From positions 248,001-312,000 of the forward strand of contig JACJNW010000023.1 in NCBI GenBank assembly GCA_014695195.1: a stretch of 64,000 bases of DNA, written 5' to 3'. The number at the start of each line of letters is the position of its first letter. The first letter of the stretch is position 1. The notes under the pieces are model-generated. The model worked only from the letters and a program-made list of their open reading frames with translations. It did not search any database and had not been told where the DNA came from. Both the position numbers and the translations under genes were made by a program. This DNA is from Cyanobacteria bacterium FACHB-DQ100 (lineage in GTDB: Bacteria > Cyanobacteriota > Cyanobacteriia > Leptolyngbyales > Leptolyngbyaceae). This document shows positions 16,549 to 26,757 of this stretch, piece by piece.

Positions 16549-18774
16549 ATGTCTCCTTTCACTTCCCCCTCAAGCCTATCCATCGATTGGCAACATCAAG
16601 CTGCCCTCTACACTCAGCAAGACAGTTTTGCTCAAGCCGCCGCCCTCTACGAGCAAGCAATTGAGATCGAATCGTCTAACCATTCGCACTACTGGCATTT
16701 AGGATTACTGCTGCTGCTTCAGGAACAAGAAGAAGAAGCCCAAACGACTTGGTTATTTGCGCTCTCTGAAATTGATACCGACCAGATGGATGCCGCCGTT
16801 GCTGAACTCAGTCAAATTCTGCATACTGAAGCAGAACGCCGCACCGCAAAACTAGAGCAAACAACTGCTTGGGTAATTCGTCAGCATCTTCGAGAACTAT
16901 GCCCTGAGCATATCGAGAACTTACTACACATTGTCACACTCTCGATCGACCTCAATCTTCTAACTGATTCACTCCTCGAAGACATCGGACTGATTGAGCA
17001 GCTTGCACAACCGAACGCCCAAGTTTCGCTTGAATATCTCTGGCAGGTGTTCGATCGACTCTTAAAAACGGCTCCCGCTTCTGATGCGCTGCTTGCCTTT
17101 GTCGAAGTTGCAATTTTGCATTTACAGTACAGTGATGCGGCAGCAAACTCGGTCATCGCTGCACTCCTGCGCTTTGGATTCACAGCGTTTGAGGAAGAAT
17201 TTGCTATCCGTATTGCCGAATGTGCGCTCAAAATTAATCCCGTTCAGTCTGACATTCTAGGATTACTAGCCGCCCTGCATCATAACCTGGGTAATCACCT
17301 AAAAGCGGTTGAAGTCGCTAAATTTCGCTATCAGCACTCTGAAACGCTGATTGAACAAATTTACTCAAACGGCTTAATGTTGCGGGGATTGCTTGGAGCA
17401 GGCGGACTCTGGCAAGAGGCGGTCGAAGCCGCACAGCATCATCGAACTCTACTAGAACGCCTAGTTCAGCAACCTCCGTCTGATGCTCGACTGTCCCAAC
17501 TCACGCGCCTATTCAATTCAGGCTATTACCTCGCCTACCTCCAAGACCAGCCGCAACAATGGAGAACTCTAGAAAACCAAGTCATCAAGCTTGCCCAAAC
17601 TGGATTTCAAAATCATGCCGCCACGATCGGTAAACTCTACCATCATCAAAAGCGCGATCGTATAGGTCAACGGCTGAAAGTTGGCTACCTGTCCTACTGC
17701 ATGGCAACGCATTCAGTCGGTTGGTTGGCTCGATGGTTATTCCAACATCACGATCGAGAACAAATCGAACTTCACGGATATTTTCTCGGTTATCGAGAAG
17801 CCTTTGATCCGCTGCAAGCTTGGTATGCCGACACCGTTGAATATGCTCACAAGTTCACGACTTACGCCGAAGCAACCTATCTAGAAATCGCGGATCAAAT
17901 TTACCAAGATGAGATTGATATTCTGATTGATCTAGACAGTATCACGCTGGATGTAAGCTGTCAGATTCTCTCGCTCAAACCTGCCCCAATTCAAGCAACT
18001 TGGCTGGGTTGGGATGCGTCAGGTTTACCCACAATCGATTACTTCATCGCTGATCCTTACGTGCTTCCCGACGATGCCCAGAGTTATTACCACGAAAAGA
18101 TCTGGCGTTTACCGCAGTCTTACATTGCAGTGGATGGCTTTGAAATCGATCCCCCAACCTTACGCCGCGAAGATCTCAACATTCCCAAAGATGCGATCGT
18201 GTTCCTTAGCGCTCAACGCGGCTACAAACGCCACCAAGATCACGTCCGTTGCCAACTCAAAATCATCCAGGAAGTTCCAAATAGTTACTTCTTAATCAAA
18301 GGACTCGCAGATGCGAAATCGGTTCAAGAGTTCTTTTTCAAACTGGCTGAAGAAGAAGGTGTATCTCGCGATCGACTCCGATTTCTCAAGGGCGATCCCT
18401 CTTGTCCGATTCATCGCGCCAACTTACAAATCGCCGATGTGGTTCTCGATACTTTCCCCTACAATGGAGCCACCACCACAATGGAAACGCTCTGGATGGA
18501 AGTTCCGATCGTTACTCGTGTCGGTGAACAATTCGCGGCTCGGAACAGTTACACAATGATGATGAATGCGGGTGTAACAGAAGGGATCGCTTTTAACGAT
18601 CGCGAGTATATTGAATGGGGTGTACGGCTCGGAACCGATGCAGCCCTACGGCAAAGTGTCATTTCTAAGCTACATCAATCAAAGCGATCGGCTCCTTTAT
18701 GGAACGGCAGACAGTTTGCCCGTGAAATGGAACGCGCTTATCAGCAAATGTGGGCAATTTACACCCAAAGCTGA
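16549..18774 (+). CDS. TPR-containing O-GlcNAc-transferase-like glycosyltransferase (GT41, SPINDLY type)
   Basis: A 741-residue protein. The N-terminal roughly 350 residues are TPR-like helices (QAAALYEQAIEIES and HYWHLGLLLLLQEQEEEAQTTWLF). The C-terminal half is the GT41 catalytic part: LKVGYLSYCMATHSVGW, EIDILIDLDSITLDVS, APIQATWLGWDASGLPTIDYFIAD (a UDP-sugar-site signature), YHEKIWRLPQSYIA, FPYNGATTTMETLWMEVPIVT and ARNSYTMMMNAGVTEGIA. Family enzymes add GlcNAc or fucose to Ser/Thr; bacterial members modify pilins and surface proteins. The start at 16549 gives this length; an upstream start at 16465 falls in the terminator. It directly follows the Ser/Thr-rich prepilin. Confidence 0.9.
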   Translation: MSPFTSPSSLSIDWQHQAALYTQQDSFAQAAALYEQAIEIESSNHSHYWHLGLLLLLQEQEEEAQTTWLFALSEIDTDQMDAAVAELSQILHTEAERRTAKLEQTTAWVIRQHLRELCPEHIENLLHIVTLSIDLNLLTDSLLEDIGLIEQLAQPNAQVSLEYLWQVFDRLLKTAPASDALLAFVEVAILHLQYSDAAANSVIAALLRFGFTAFEEEFAIRIAECALKINPVQSDILGLLAALHHNLGNHLKAVEVAKFRYQHSETLIEQIYSNGLMLRGLLGAGGLWQEAVEAAQHHRTLLERLVQQPPSDARLSQLTRLFNSGYYLAYLQDQPQQWRTLENQVIKLAQTGFQNHAATIGKLYHHQKRDRIGQRLKVGYLSYCMATHSVGWLARWLFQHHDREQIELHGYFLGYREAFDPLQAWYADTVEYAHKFTTYAEATYLEIADQIYQDEIDILIDLDSITLDVSCQILSLKPAPIQATWLGWDASGLPTIDYFIADPYVLPDDAQSYYHEKIWRLPQSYIAVDGFEIDPPTLRREDLNIPKDAIVFLSAQRGYKRHQDHVRCQLKIIQEVPNSYFLIKGLADAKSVQEFFFKLAEEEGVSRDRLRFLKGDPSCPIHRANLQIADVVLDTFPYNGATTTMETLWMEVPIVTRVGEQFAARNSYTMMMNAGVTEGIAFNDREYIEWGVRLGTDAALRQSVISKLHQSKRSAPLWNGRQFAREMERAYQQMWAIYTQS

Positions 18775-18812
18775 GGATTGTTCTTGAATTGTATTGATAT
18801 CTGGAGGTTGCT

Positions 18813-20012
18813 TTGACTGCTTCAGTTATTTTCGATCGCGCGATTTCCACTCAACGCGCCAAGTCACTCAGAATTCTGATTCTGACGAATCTCTATCCCC
18901 CTCAAGTGTTAGGAGGATATGAACGCTCGATCGCAGATTTCGCCAGATTGCTCCAACATCGAGGGCATCAAGTCCTAGTCCTGACCAGCGATGCTCCAGG
19001 ATTGTTTGGTGTTCATGAAAGCCGCTATCCAGAACCTCCAGTCGATCGCGCCTTTTTGCTATTGGGTGAATGGTCTGCTGAGGGAGCGAGACATTTTGAC
19101 CCAGAAACGGTTCGCGATCGCTTACAGCACAATATCCAAGCCTTAAAACAGCATATTGATGAGTTTCATCCAGATGTTTGCTTTGCTGGAAACTTGGATT
19201 TTTTAGAAGTTGGAACTGAATTGATTGATGCACTGTTAAACCGAAAAATTCCGATCGCTCATTATGTGATGAATGCGAATCCGGGTTATGTTGCCGAACT
19301 TGCGCCAAGACGATCAGCATACCGCTACATCACTTGCAGCAATTGGATTATTCATAGCTTAACGGCGCAAGGTTATCCGATCGCCAATGCTCAAGCCATT
19401 TATCCAGGTGCAGATGTCGAAACATTCTATCGATCGGAGTTACCAAAACGCGATCGGCTTAGAATCGCTTATGCCAGCTTAGTTGCACCCTACAAGGGCG
19501 CGGATGTCCTGATCGAAGCTTTAGCCATTCTGAACGCGAGTGGAATTGAGTTTAGCGCCACGATCGCGGGTGGAACCTTTCAGCCTGACTTTGTGGAAGC
19601 GCTGAAATCGTTTGCGGTTGCTGAGGGATTGAGCGATCGAATTGACTTCCCTGGTGTGTTATCTCGCCAACAGCTTCGAGAGCTTTATCAAACTCACAAT
19701 GTTCTTGTTTTTCCTTCTCGCTTCCAAGAGCCATTCGGAATCAGTCAAATCGAAGCAATGGCAGCCGGACTGACGCTGATTACCAGTGGTACAGGTGGTG
19801 CAGGCGAGATTGTCTATCCCGGAGAAGATGGACTGCTCTTTGAATCTGAAAATCCTTTATCACTGGCTGATGCTCTATCTTCTCTCGCAGCAAATCCTGA
19901 AGCCTGGAAGCAGCTCGCTCAGAACGGACAACGCAAAGCAATGACTGAATTCACGCAAACGAAAGCGCTTGCAAAACTAGAAAGCATTTTGTTTGAACTT
20001 GTCACTGTCTAA
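18813..20012 (+). CDS. Glycosyltransferase family 4
   Basis: A 399-residue GT-B glycosyltransferase. The N-domain opens ILILTNLYPPQVLGGYERSIADFARLL, the typical GT4 glycine-rich acceptor loop. The C-domain has RIAYASLVAPYKGADVLIEAL and the nucleotide-sugar EX7E motif in FPSRFQEPFGISQIEAMAAGL. The frame starts with TTG at 18813, with GGAGG 7 nt upstream and no ATG nearby. It lies 38 nt after the GT41 gene and 13 nt before the next gene, so these three probably form one operon. Donor and acceptor are unknown. Confidence 0.92.
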   Translation: MTASVIFDRAISTQRAKSLRILILTNLYPPQVLGGYERSIADFARLLQHRGHQVLVLTSDAPGLFGVHESRYPEPPVDRAFLLLGEWSAEGARHFDPETVRDRLQHNIQALKQHIDEFHPDVCFAGNLDFLEVGTELIDALLNRKIPIAHYVMNANPGYVAELAPRRSAYRYITCSNWIIHSLTAQGYPIANAQAIYPGADVETFYRSELPKRDRLRIAYASLVAPYKGADVLIEALAILNASGIEFSATIAGGTFQPDFVEALKSFAVAEGLSDRIDFPGVLSRQQLRELYQTHNVLVFPSRFQEPFGISQIEAMAAGLTLITSGTGGAGEIVYPGEDGLLFESENPLSLADALSSLAANPEAWKQLAQNGQRKAMTEFTQTKALAKLESILFELVTV

Positions 20013-20025
20013 ATTCTGAATTGTT

Positions 20026-20769
20026 ATGGTTAAGACTAATTTTCCCTTGCAAATTCCCGGTGTTGATGTTGAAGCTGTGGAGCTTTTTAGCGATCGTGCA
20101 ACTTTATCAGAGCAGTTAGAGCAGTTCGCCAATCTCTACGATCAACGCCCTTTCGATAATACAGGTGGAATTCGATTCGACTCGGCTTTTGCCTACTGCT
20201 ATTTTCTCAAACGCATCACACCTGATGTCGTAATCGAGTCTGGTTTCTGGCGTGGTTTTTCAACTTGGCTGATCGATTCAATCCTGCCGAATGCAGAACT
20301 ATATTGTCTTGATCCAGTTTTGATGATGCCGCTCAATCTTTCAACGTGCTATCGGTCTCCTCGTGCTGGCTACAGTACACAAGACTTTTCCTGCGCCAAT
20401 TTTGAGCTTGATCCATCTGTTCAAACTTGTGCAATCTTCGATGATCATCAAAACGTTGCTCCTCGAATTGAACAGAGTTTGAGATATGGAATTCAGCACG
20501 TCCTACTCGATGACAATCAGTATGAAGACACCTATCACACCAGCATTACTCATCTACTCAAGCGGAACGATCCGATTTTGCCTGAACTCTTTAGTTGGAT
20601 TGATGAGTATTATCTTTTCCCAGCGCTGATTCCGCCTGTAATGGAAGGCTGTCCACTGGAGCCGCTGTGGGATGAAATGCCGACGCGATTAAAACATCTC
20701 GATCGCGAAGAGCATTTCGCTTACAGTTGGGTGACTTATCTCCGACTCAAACCTGAGTTTATTTGCTAA
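20026..20769 (+). CDS. Rossmann-like SAM-binding or hydroxylase-like protein
   Basis: A 247-residue protein with the outline of a class I methyltransferase: VVIESGFWRGFSTWLID (motif I position, but a degenerate ESGFWRG in place of GxGxG), LYCLDP (motif II), CAIFDDHQN and HVLLDDNQYEDTYH with a metal-binding-like D/H pair. This pattern resembles cephalosporin-hydroxylase or macrocin-methyltransferase-type proteins of glycan loci. It follows the GT4 gene by 13 nt and may modify the same glycan. Activity cannot be assigned with confidence. Confidence 0.68.
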   Translation: MVKTNFPLQIPGVDVEAVELFSDRATLSEQLEQFANLYDQRPFDNTGGIRFDSAFAYCYFLKRITPDVVIESGFWRGFSTWLIDSILPNAELYCLDPVLMMPLNLSTCYRSPRAGYSTQDFSCANFELDPSVQTCAIFDDHQNVAPRIEQSLRYGIQHVLLDDNQYEDTYHTSITHLLKRNDPILPELFSWIDEYYLFPALIPPVMEGCPLEPLWDEMPTRLKHLDREEHFAYSWVTYLRLKPEFIC

Positions 20770-20778
20770 GTACGATAA

Positions 20779-23049
20779 CTAACTCGCTGTAACGGTGATA
20801 GGAATGTCTTTTGGTTTCGCGCCTTTTTCGTCGAACCAACCCACACCCTCCTGAAACATAGAGAGTCGCAGGGTATAGTTGCCAGGACGATCGGGCGCTT
20901 TGATCATTGTATTGATACCGGCTTGATCAAAGATGCCAAACGTCCAATCTTTGCGATAAATCAGCGTCCAGGGTAGTGGAGTTTGCTCTCCTTTCGTCAC
21001 CTCGCCGCTTTCATTGATCCAACGGTAAGCAAACCGAACCGGATGGTAGGAGGCATTAAAGGGATGCTTAACTTCAAACTTTTTGGTACGCGGTTCTCGA
21101 TACCAAGGGAAATTGCTGCGAGTCTGAACCACCGTAAACAATTTTGCTGTGTTTCCAGCAGCAATCTGTTTTGGGACTTGCACCTGAATAAATTCTTGCT
21201 CAAAAACCTGGTACTTTGGATCAATCTTAACGCTTAGCTCATACTGTTTCTTTGAGATGCTTTCTGACGTTTGAGTATTCACTAATGACAGCTTCAATTG
21301 ATAGGCCCCATAGTTCACGGGTAGCTCAACAACTCCGATCGCACGAGCATACTGAGTCGGATGAGTCACTCCAGGGATGTAAAGCATACCCTGCTTTGCA
21401 ACCTGATTCTCCTGGTCGTAAAATTGTGCGCTCACTGCGATCGAGCCACGCTTCAGACCTGTATCATATCCTAGCCACTTCGTAGCCCCTGTATTCTGAA
21501 GATCGACTTGCAGCAGAGCAGCATTACTGGGAGCGCCTACCACAGTTCTACCTTCCCAAGCTTGATTCAAAACTTGAACGTTTTCAATTTTTCCATTAAG
21601 TCCAGAAAAAGAAGAAGCTGGATTCTGAGGCAAACCGGTTAGCTCATGAAACAGATTTCTCGCACTCCGCTCGATCGGGCTATCGTGCCAGTCCCACAAT
21701 CGACCTACTCCGGCACTGGTATTAACATCAATCTCAACTGGAATCCCATTCCAATCAAGACTGCCAAATTTTGTAGTAAATGCACCGACACATTGAACGA
21801 ATGTAGAAAATAGCAGGAGAGCCAGGAAGCAAACTAGCGAATAGTTAATTCTTTTACCAAGTGTCGCACTCAATTCAACGATGTCTGCTATCGCATAGCC
21901 TACTAACAGACAAAAGATAGGTAAAGCATCGGCTAGAAATCGATTGCCGTAAGTCCAAGAAGCCCACCAGACCGAAAAAAAGCAGTAATTAATAAACAAC
22001 ACCACTGCGGCACTAGCAAAGCAAAGCAGTAATTGTTCATCTCGCTTGGCTCTAAACCTAAAGACTTGAAATGCTCCAGGAATCATAAACAATAGAACAG
22101 GCGAAAACGTAAATAGACCACGCGCAGGACTGAACAGCAGACCTAGAGAGGCTTGAGTCACCGGCTCGATCGAAAAGTCATATAGTCGCGTTTGGCTGGC
22201 ATAGCCGCCCAAAAACAGCGTTCCAAAATAATACAAATTCCAGCTAATACAGAGAAGTGCCGAAGGTAGCCCGAACAATAAAAAAACGCAGTCTCGGCGG
22301 TAAATAAAGACAGCATAAACAACTGCTGCAACCAAAAAAATAGCATCCGTCGGGCGAATACCAGGAATCAAGCCAGATAAGACTCCTGCTGCAAATAATA
22401 GCCACTTCCGAGCTTTTCCCTGGGTTCGGTTCGCCTTCAGAAAACAAAGCAAAATCCCACAGACTGCTAAATTCGCTCCGGTATGTTGCAACATCGATTG
22501 GGAATTTGTCACCCAGTTCTGAGTTGCAAAAGCATAGGTAAACGTCAAAATTATGCAGACTGTTTGATTAAATTTAAGTCGAGCAGCTAGATAAAACAGA
22601 ACCACTGCAGTTGAAGTGGTCAAAGTTCCTGCTAGCTTCTCAAAATAAAGTCGATCGGGTTCAAAAATAGCTGAATGAATGTTAAATGAGTATAAGCTGG
22701 ACTGTAGAAATACATCGCTCGTTAGATGCTGTATCCAGCGAATGACTGCAAAAACGACATAGAAGGGAAATGTGATGATTGCAGTGCCGATCGGATAGGC
22801 AGCGGTTAAATGTCCGGTGGGAGACTCTGTAAAGTACCACACCACATTATTAGAGAAATAACTGTCCCTAAAATTATCAAAATTGAGTTGGTGATTAAAA
22901 AGCCAATTAAATGCAAGCAGTGTATTCGGAGTCGCGTCGTGAGTTGTAATCGTTCTATCGTTTGCTAGATAGACATAAACGCAGCTTGCAAAAATTAAAC
23001 AACATTCAACCGCAAGCGAATGCTTTTTGATCCAATGGCTAATTTTCAT
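20779..23049 (-). CDS. Large polytopic membrane protein, glycosyltransferase (GT39/PMT-like)
   Basis: A 756-residue protein with about 10-12 transmembrane helices in the first 450 residues (LAVECCLIFASCVYVYLA, then many hydrophobic runs), the architecture of lipid-phosphosugar-using GT-C enzymes. An early acidic motif is TITTHDATPNTLL, and later come FLADALPIFCLLVG and AGVGRLWDWH. The last 270 residues are an extracytoplasmic beta-rich region (VEIDVNTSAG, YRWINESGEVTK, PGNYTLRLSMFQEG). It is convergent with the glycan gene at 20026 (9-bp gap). The start is uncertain: ATG at 23049 is used here; a TTG at 23124 would add 25 residues. The GT-C role is inference from topology and context. Confidence 0.7.
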   Translation of the reverse strand: MKISHWIKKHSLAVECCLIFASCVYVYLANDRTITTHDATPNTLLAFNWLFNHQLNFDNFRDSYFSNNVVWYFTESPTGHLTAAYPIGTAIITFPFYVVFAVIRWIQHLTSDVFLQSSLYSFNIHSAIFEPDRLYFEKLAGTLTTSTAVVLFYLAARLKFNQTVCIILTFTYAFATQNWVTNSQSMLQHTGANLAVCGILLCFLKANRTQGKARKWLLFAAGVLSGLIPGIRPTDAIFLVAAVVYAVFIYRRDCVFLLFGLPSALLCISWNLYYFGTLFLGGYASQTRLYDFSIEPVTQASLGLLFSPARGLFTFSPVLLFMIPGAFQVFRFRAKRDEQLLLCFASAAVVLFINYCFFSVWWASWTYGNRFLADALPIFCLLVGYAIADIVELSATLGKRINYSLVCFLALLLFSTFVQCVGAFTTKFGSLDWNGIPVEIDVNTSAGVGRLWDWHDSPIERSARNLFHELTGLPQNPASSFSGLNGKIENVQVLNQAWEGRTVVGAPSNAALLQVDLQNTGATKWLGYDTGLKRGSIAVSAQFYDQENQVAKQGMLYIPGVTHPTQYARAIGVVELPVNYGAYQLKLSLVNTQTSESISKKQYELSVKIDPKYQVFEQEFIQVQVPKQIAAGNTAKLFTVVQTRSNFPWYREPRTKKFEVKHPFNASYHPVRFAYRWINESGEVTKGEQTPLPWTLIYRKDWTFGIFDQAGINTMIKAPDRPGNYTLRLSMFQEGVGWFDEKGAKPKDIPITVTAS

Positions 23050-23132
23050 GACTTGGGGGCTAAGTTTAACAGGTGGAACACTGAGGGGAGTTAATATGCA
23101 GAGTACCCACTTCTGTTGCAGCAATTGCCCTT

Positions 23133-23154
23133 TACCTACTTCTTACCTACTTCT
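23133..23154. repeat. Two-copy 11-bp tandem repeat
   Basis: TACCTACTTCT is present twice in tandem in the 198-bp gap between the membrane protein (minus) and pgl (plus). Nothing else in this gap is identifiable. Confidence 0.5.
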
Positions 23155-23247
23155 TTAGACATCGGATTTCTTACATCGATCTAAAGACAGCAGAGATCTG
23201 AAAATTCTTCCCTTATCCTGACGAAGAAGAATTGTGAAATTGCTCTG

Positions 23248-23964
23248 ATGAATCCACAGATTGAAATTCTCGCTGATCTAAATGCGCTCGTCGATCGTGC
23301 CCTCGAACTCGTGGTCGAAAACCTCCACGCTGCGATCGCAACTCGCAACATTGCCACGATCGCGCTTTCCGGCGGTAGCACTCCCAAACCGCTCTACGAA
23401 AAACTAGCGCAGCAAAATCTTCCTTGGGATAAGCTCCACATCTTTTGGGGTGACGAACGCTATGTTCCGGCAGATCATCCCGACAGCAATCAACGCATGG
23501 CTCGTTTGGCTTGGTTGGATAAAGTGCCGATTCCCCCTGCAAATATTCATCCGATGCCAACCGATGACGCTGCTCCGGCGATCGCCGCTCAAAAACACGA
23601 AGCCGAACTGCAAACCTTTTTCAACGCCAAGCCGGGAGAATTTCCCGCTTTCGATTTGATTTTGCTTGGTATCGGCGATGATGCTCACACGGCCTCCCTG
23701 TTTCCTCATACCCCTGCTTTACAAGTGCGCGATCGTCTCATCACTGTGGGCGACAAAGATGGCAATCCCCGCATCACCTTCACTGCACCGCTAATCAATG
23801 CAGCACAGACCGTCATCTTCATGGTGGCGGGCGCAAGCAAATACAACGCCCTCACTCAGATTTTTGCCGACCAAGCAGATGAAAATACTTACCCTGCAAG
23901 ACTGATCAAGCCGCAAGGTGAACTCTGGTGGTTACTCGAACGATCGACGAATTTCAGTAAATAA
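23248..23964 (+). CDS. pgl: 6-phosphogluconolactonase
   Basis: A 238-residue enzyme of the oxidative pentose-phosphate pathway that hydrolyses 6-phosphogluconolactone. Family marks are ALSGGSTPKPLYEKLA (phosphate-binding), the WGDERYVPADHPDSNQRM block and LGIGDDAHTASLFPHTP with its catalytic His. The central GxGxDGH motif reads GIGDDAH here, a conservative change. The stand-alone gene (zwf and opcA not adjacent) sits alone on the plus strand before the substrate-binding protein. Confidence 0.95.
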   Translation: MNPQIEILADLNALVDRALELVVENLHAAIATRNIATIALSGGSTPKPLYEKLAQQNLPWDKLHIFWGDERYVPADHPDSNQRMARLAWLDKVPIPPANIHPMPTDDAAPAIAAQKHEAELQTFFNAKPGEFPAFDLILLGIGDDAHTASLFPHTPALQVRDRLITVGDKDGNPRITFTAPLINAAQTVIFMVAGASKYNALTQIFADQADENTYPARLIKPQGELWWLLERSTNFSK

Positions 23965-24054
23965 TGCTGAATTTCGGGAGTCTTGGGTTTAAAATCGGCT
24001 TCACTTAAGATCTACACTCGGATTTCTCGATCGTTCAAAGGAGTTGAACCTGCA

Positions 24055-25377
24055 ATGAGTAACCTGGCTTCTCGCCCTAAACTTGGTCGCGCTCTGTCGC
24101 TGGCTGCCCTCACGCTCTCTGTGGGGTTACTTGCTGCCGCTTGCCAAGAATCCACCCCACCTACCGGACAAGGCGGAACGGCATCACCTGCTGGCTCTGC
24201 CGCACCTGCTGGGGGCTTAAAAATCGGTTCGCTCCTGCCTTCAACGGGAGACCTCGCCTCAGTCGGACAGCAAATGGTCAACGCTGTTCCGATGCTGGTG
24301 GATGCCGTGAATCAGTGCGGTGGTGTCAACGGTCAACCTGTTACCCTTGTTAGCGTAGACGACCAAACCGATCCCGCCGCAGGTGCAGAAGGCATGACGC
24401 GATTGGCAGAACGGGAAAAAGTCGCGGGCGTTGTCGGTTCGTTCGCCAGTAGCGTTTCAACGGCTGCGATCCCGATCGCCGTTCGCAATAAAGTTGTCCT
24501 CATCTCTCCTGGAAGCACCAGTCCTGTATTCACTCAGCAAGCCAAAGAAGGCAAGTATCAAGGCTATTGGGCAAGAACTGCACCGCCCGACATCTATCAA
24601 GCGCAAGCGTTGGCAAAACTTGCCAGTGAGCGCAATCTGAAAACGGCTGGAACGATCGTGATCAACAACGATTACGGGGTTGGCTTTGAGCGCGAGTTTG
24701 TCAAATCGTTTGAAGCGCTGGGTGGCAAGGTGACGAACAAAGACAGACCGACTCGGTATGATCCGAAGGCGACGACCGTTGAAGCCGAAGCCGCCGCAGC
24801 TTTTGCCGGAAATCCACAAGTGGTCATGGCAGTGATGTATGCCGACACGGGCAGCTTGATTGCGAAATCTGCTTACGAACAAGGAAAAAGCCAGAATATG
24901 CAGTTTTTATTCACCGATGGCGTGTACTCGCAGGATTTCGTGGATAAAGTTGGCAAAGGACAGAACAACCGATCGATTGTCGCCGGAGCGCTTGGAACCG
25001 TTCCGGGCGCGAGTGGTGCAGGGTTAGCTGCCTTTACCAAACTGTGGGAAGAAAAGCAAAAACGTCCGCTCGTGGCTTATGCGCCTCATGCGTGGGATGC
25101 CGCTGCGATTTTGGCATTAGCCGCGCAAGCTGCAAAGTCAAATACGGGCGAGGCGATGAAAGATAAGCTACGCGAGGTGACGAATGCACCCGGAGAAGTG
25201 GTAACGGATGTGTGTAAGGGCTTAGAGCTGCTGCGTCAAGGAAAAGACATCAACTATCAAGGTGCGAGTGGGGATGTTGATATTGACGCAGCAGGCGATG
25301 TTGTCGGTAGTTACGATGTCTGGACAGTTGAACCGGATGGAAAGCTGAAGACGATCGGTAAAGTCAATCCGAGATAA
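24055..25377 (+). CDS. ABC transporter substrate-binding lipoprotein, LivK/NatB type
   Basis: A 440-residue periplasmic-binding protein (Peripla_BP_6 family, branched-chain or neutral amino acids, urea or similar). It has a lipoprotein signal with hydrophobic run LSLAALTLSVGLLAA and a lipobox LLAAAC near residue 31, then a Thr/Pro/Gly linker. The mature domain opens KIGSLLPSTGDLASVGQQM and includes VSVDDQTDPAAGAEG, VVGSFASSVSTAAIPIA and NDYGVGFEREF. AAAGGAG precedes the ATG at 24055; the frame extends upstream to 23983 without a better site. No permease or ATPase genes are adjacent. In cyanobacteria NatB plays this part, which is a tentative match. Confidence 0.85.
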   Translation: MSNLASRPKLGRALSLAALTLSVGLLAAACQESTPPTGQGGTASPAGSAAPAGGLKIGSLLPSTGDLASVGQQMVNAVPMLVDAVNQCGGVNGQPVTLVSVDDQTDPAAGAEGMTRLAEREKVAGVVGSFASSVSTAAIPIAVRNKVVLISPGSTSPVFTQQAKEGKYQGYWARTAPPDIYQAQALAKLASERNLKTAGTIVINNDYGVGFEREFVKSFEALGGKVTNKDRPTRYDPKATTVEAEAAAAFAGNPQVVMAVMYADTGSLIAKSAYEQGKSQNMQFLFTDGVYSQDFVDKVGKGQNNRSIVAGALGTVPGASGAGLAAFTKLWEEKQKRPLVAYAPHAWDAAAILALAAQAAKSNTGEAMKDKLREVTNAPGEVVTDVCKGLELLRQGKDINYQGASGDVDIDAAGDVVGSYDVWTVEPDGKLKTIGKVNPR

Positions 25378-25384
25378 AACACAA

Positions 25385-25416
25385 CCCGTCGATCGCAGTT
25401 ATTTGCGATCGACGGG
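25385..25416. terminator. Bidirectional hairpin terminator between convergent genes
   Basis: A perfect 13-bp stem (CCCGTCGATCGCA at 25385-25397, complement at 25404-25416) with a 6-nt loop lies between the ends of the binding-protein gene (plus) and pgk (minus). Both arms contain the HIP1 core GCGATCG. The downstream T-run is weak (GCTTGCTTAATTT), so termination may be partial. Confidence 0.7.
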
Positions 25417-25437
25417 CTTGCTTAATTTCAGAAAACT

Positions 25438-26643
25438 CTACGCTTCATCGAGCGCTGCAATTCCCGGAAGTTCTTTGCCTTCAAGCAGTTCCAGACTTGC
25501 GCCACCGCCCGTCGAAATGTGGCTCATTTGACTTGCCACTCCGACTTTCTCAACGGCTGCAACCGAATCGCCGCCGCCAATAATGGTCGCTGTACCTTTC
25601 GGGGTGAGTTCAGCTAAAGTGTGCGCGATCGCCTCAGTTCCTTTGGCGAATTTATCCATTTCAAACACGCCCATCGGCCCATTCCAGATCACGCTCTTGC
25701 AGTCAGCCAGAGCCGCTTGGAAGGTTTTCACAGAGTCGGGGCCAATATCTAAGCCCATCCAGCCATCGGGGATATTTTCGACGCTCACGGTTTGAGTGTT
25801 GGCATCGGGCGCAAAGTTATCGGCAACCACAACATCAGTTGGCAGCAGCAGTTCAACGCCTTTCTCTTTCGCTTTCGCTTCCAAGGATTTCGCAAGTTCC
25901 AGCTTGTCTTCTTCTACCAAGGATTTGCCGACCGACAAGCCACGCGCTTTATAGAACGTGAACACCATACCGCCGCCGATCAGCAATTTGTCTACCTTAT
26001 CGAGCAGGGTTTCGATTACGCCGATTTTGCTGGAAACTTTCGAGCCACCAACGATCGCTGCCAAGGGACGCTGAGGATTTTCGATCGCGCTTTGCAGATA
26101 TTGCAGCTCTTTCTCGATCAGCAATCCTGCAACAGAAGGCTTAAGGAATTTGGTTACGCCTTCGGTCGAAGCGTGGGCGCGGTGAGCGGTTCCAAATGCA
26201 TCGTTGACGTATAAATCTGCAACTGAGGCTAATTTCTCAGCAAATGCCGGATCGTTCTTTTCTTCTTCCTTGTAGAACCGCACGTTCTCTAGCAGCAGAA
26301 CGTCTCCAGGCTGCATCGCATCGACTTTCGACTTCACTTCATCCCCGATACAGTCATCGGTCTTGACCACGGGCTTACCGAGCAGTTCTGAAAGTCTTTT
26401 TCCGACCGGAGTTAAGCGATATTTATCTTCGGGGCCATTTTTCGGACGACCGAAGTGACTGGATAAAATTACTTTTGCTCCTTTTGAGGTGAGCGCTTCG
26501 ATCGTGGGCAATGCTGCGCGAATTCTCGTGTCATCGGTAATGTTCCCTTGATCATCCACAGGCACGTTGAAATCTGCCCGAACTAAAACACGCTTGCCTT
26601 GTAATTCGGCGGACGATAAATCATTGACAGTCTTTTTCGGCAC
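25438..26643 (-). CDS. pgk: Phosphoglycerate kinase
   Basis: A 401-residue enzyme that interconverts 1,3-bisphosphoglycerate and 3-phosphoglycerate in glycolysis and the Calvin cycle. Family signature [14 protein letters not shown] near residue 22, [60 protein letters not shown] and the nucleotide loop [11 protein letters not shown] are all present in the expected order. Length is standard. It is monocistronic and convergent with the binding-protein gene. Confidence 0.97.
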   Translation of the reverse strand: MPKKTVNDLSSAELQGKRVLVRADFNVPVDDQGNITDDTRIRAALPTIEALTSKGAKVILSSHFGRPKNGPEDKYRLTPVGKRLSELLGKPVVKTDDCIGDEVKSKVDAMQPGDVLLLENVRFYKEEEKNDPAFAEKLASVADLYVNDAFGTAHRAHASTEGVTKFLKPSVAGLLIEKELQYLQSAIENPQRPLAAIVGGSKVSSKIGVIETLLDKVDKLLIGGGMVFTFYKARGLSVGKSLVEEDKLELAKSLEAKAKEKGVELLLPTDVVVADNFAPDANTQTVSVENIPDGWMGLDIGPDSVKTFQAALADCKSVIWNGPMGVFEMDKFAKGTEAIAHTLAELTPKGTATIIGGGDSVAAVEKVGVASQMSHISTGGGASLELLEGKELPGIAALDEA

Positions 26644-26757
26644 GATCTTGGCTCCTAAATGAGTCTTTCTACCTATTTCTTATTTTTCCATTAATCGCGT
26701 CACCTATGATCGAAGTTTCTGTAATGCTGGAAATAAGTTGAGTCTGGATTTGAAATT

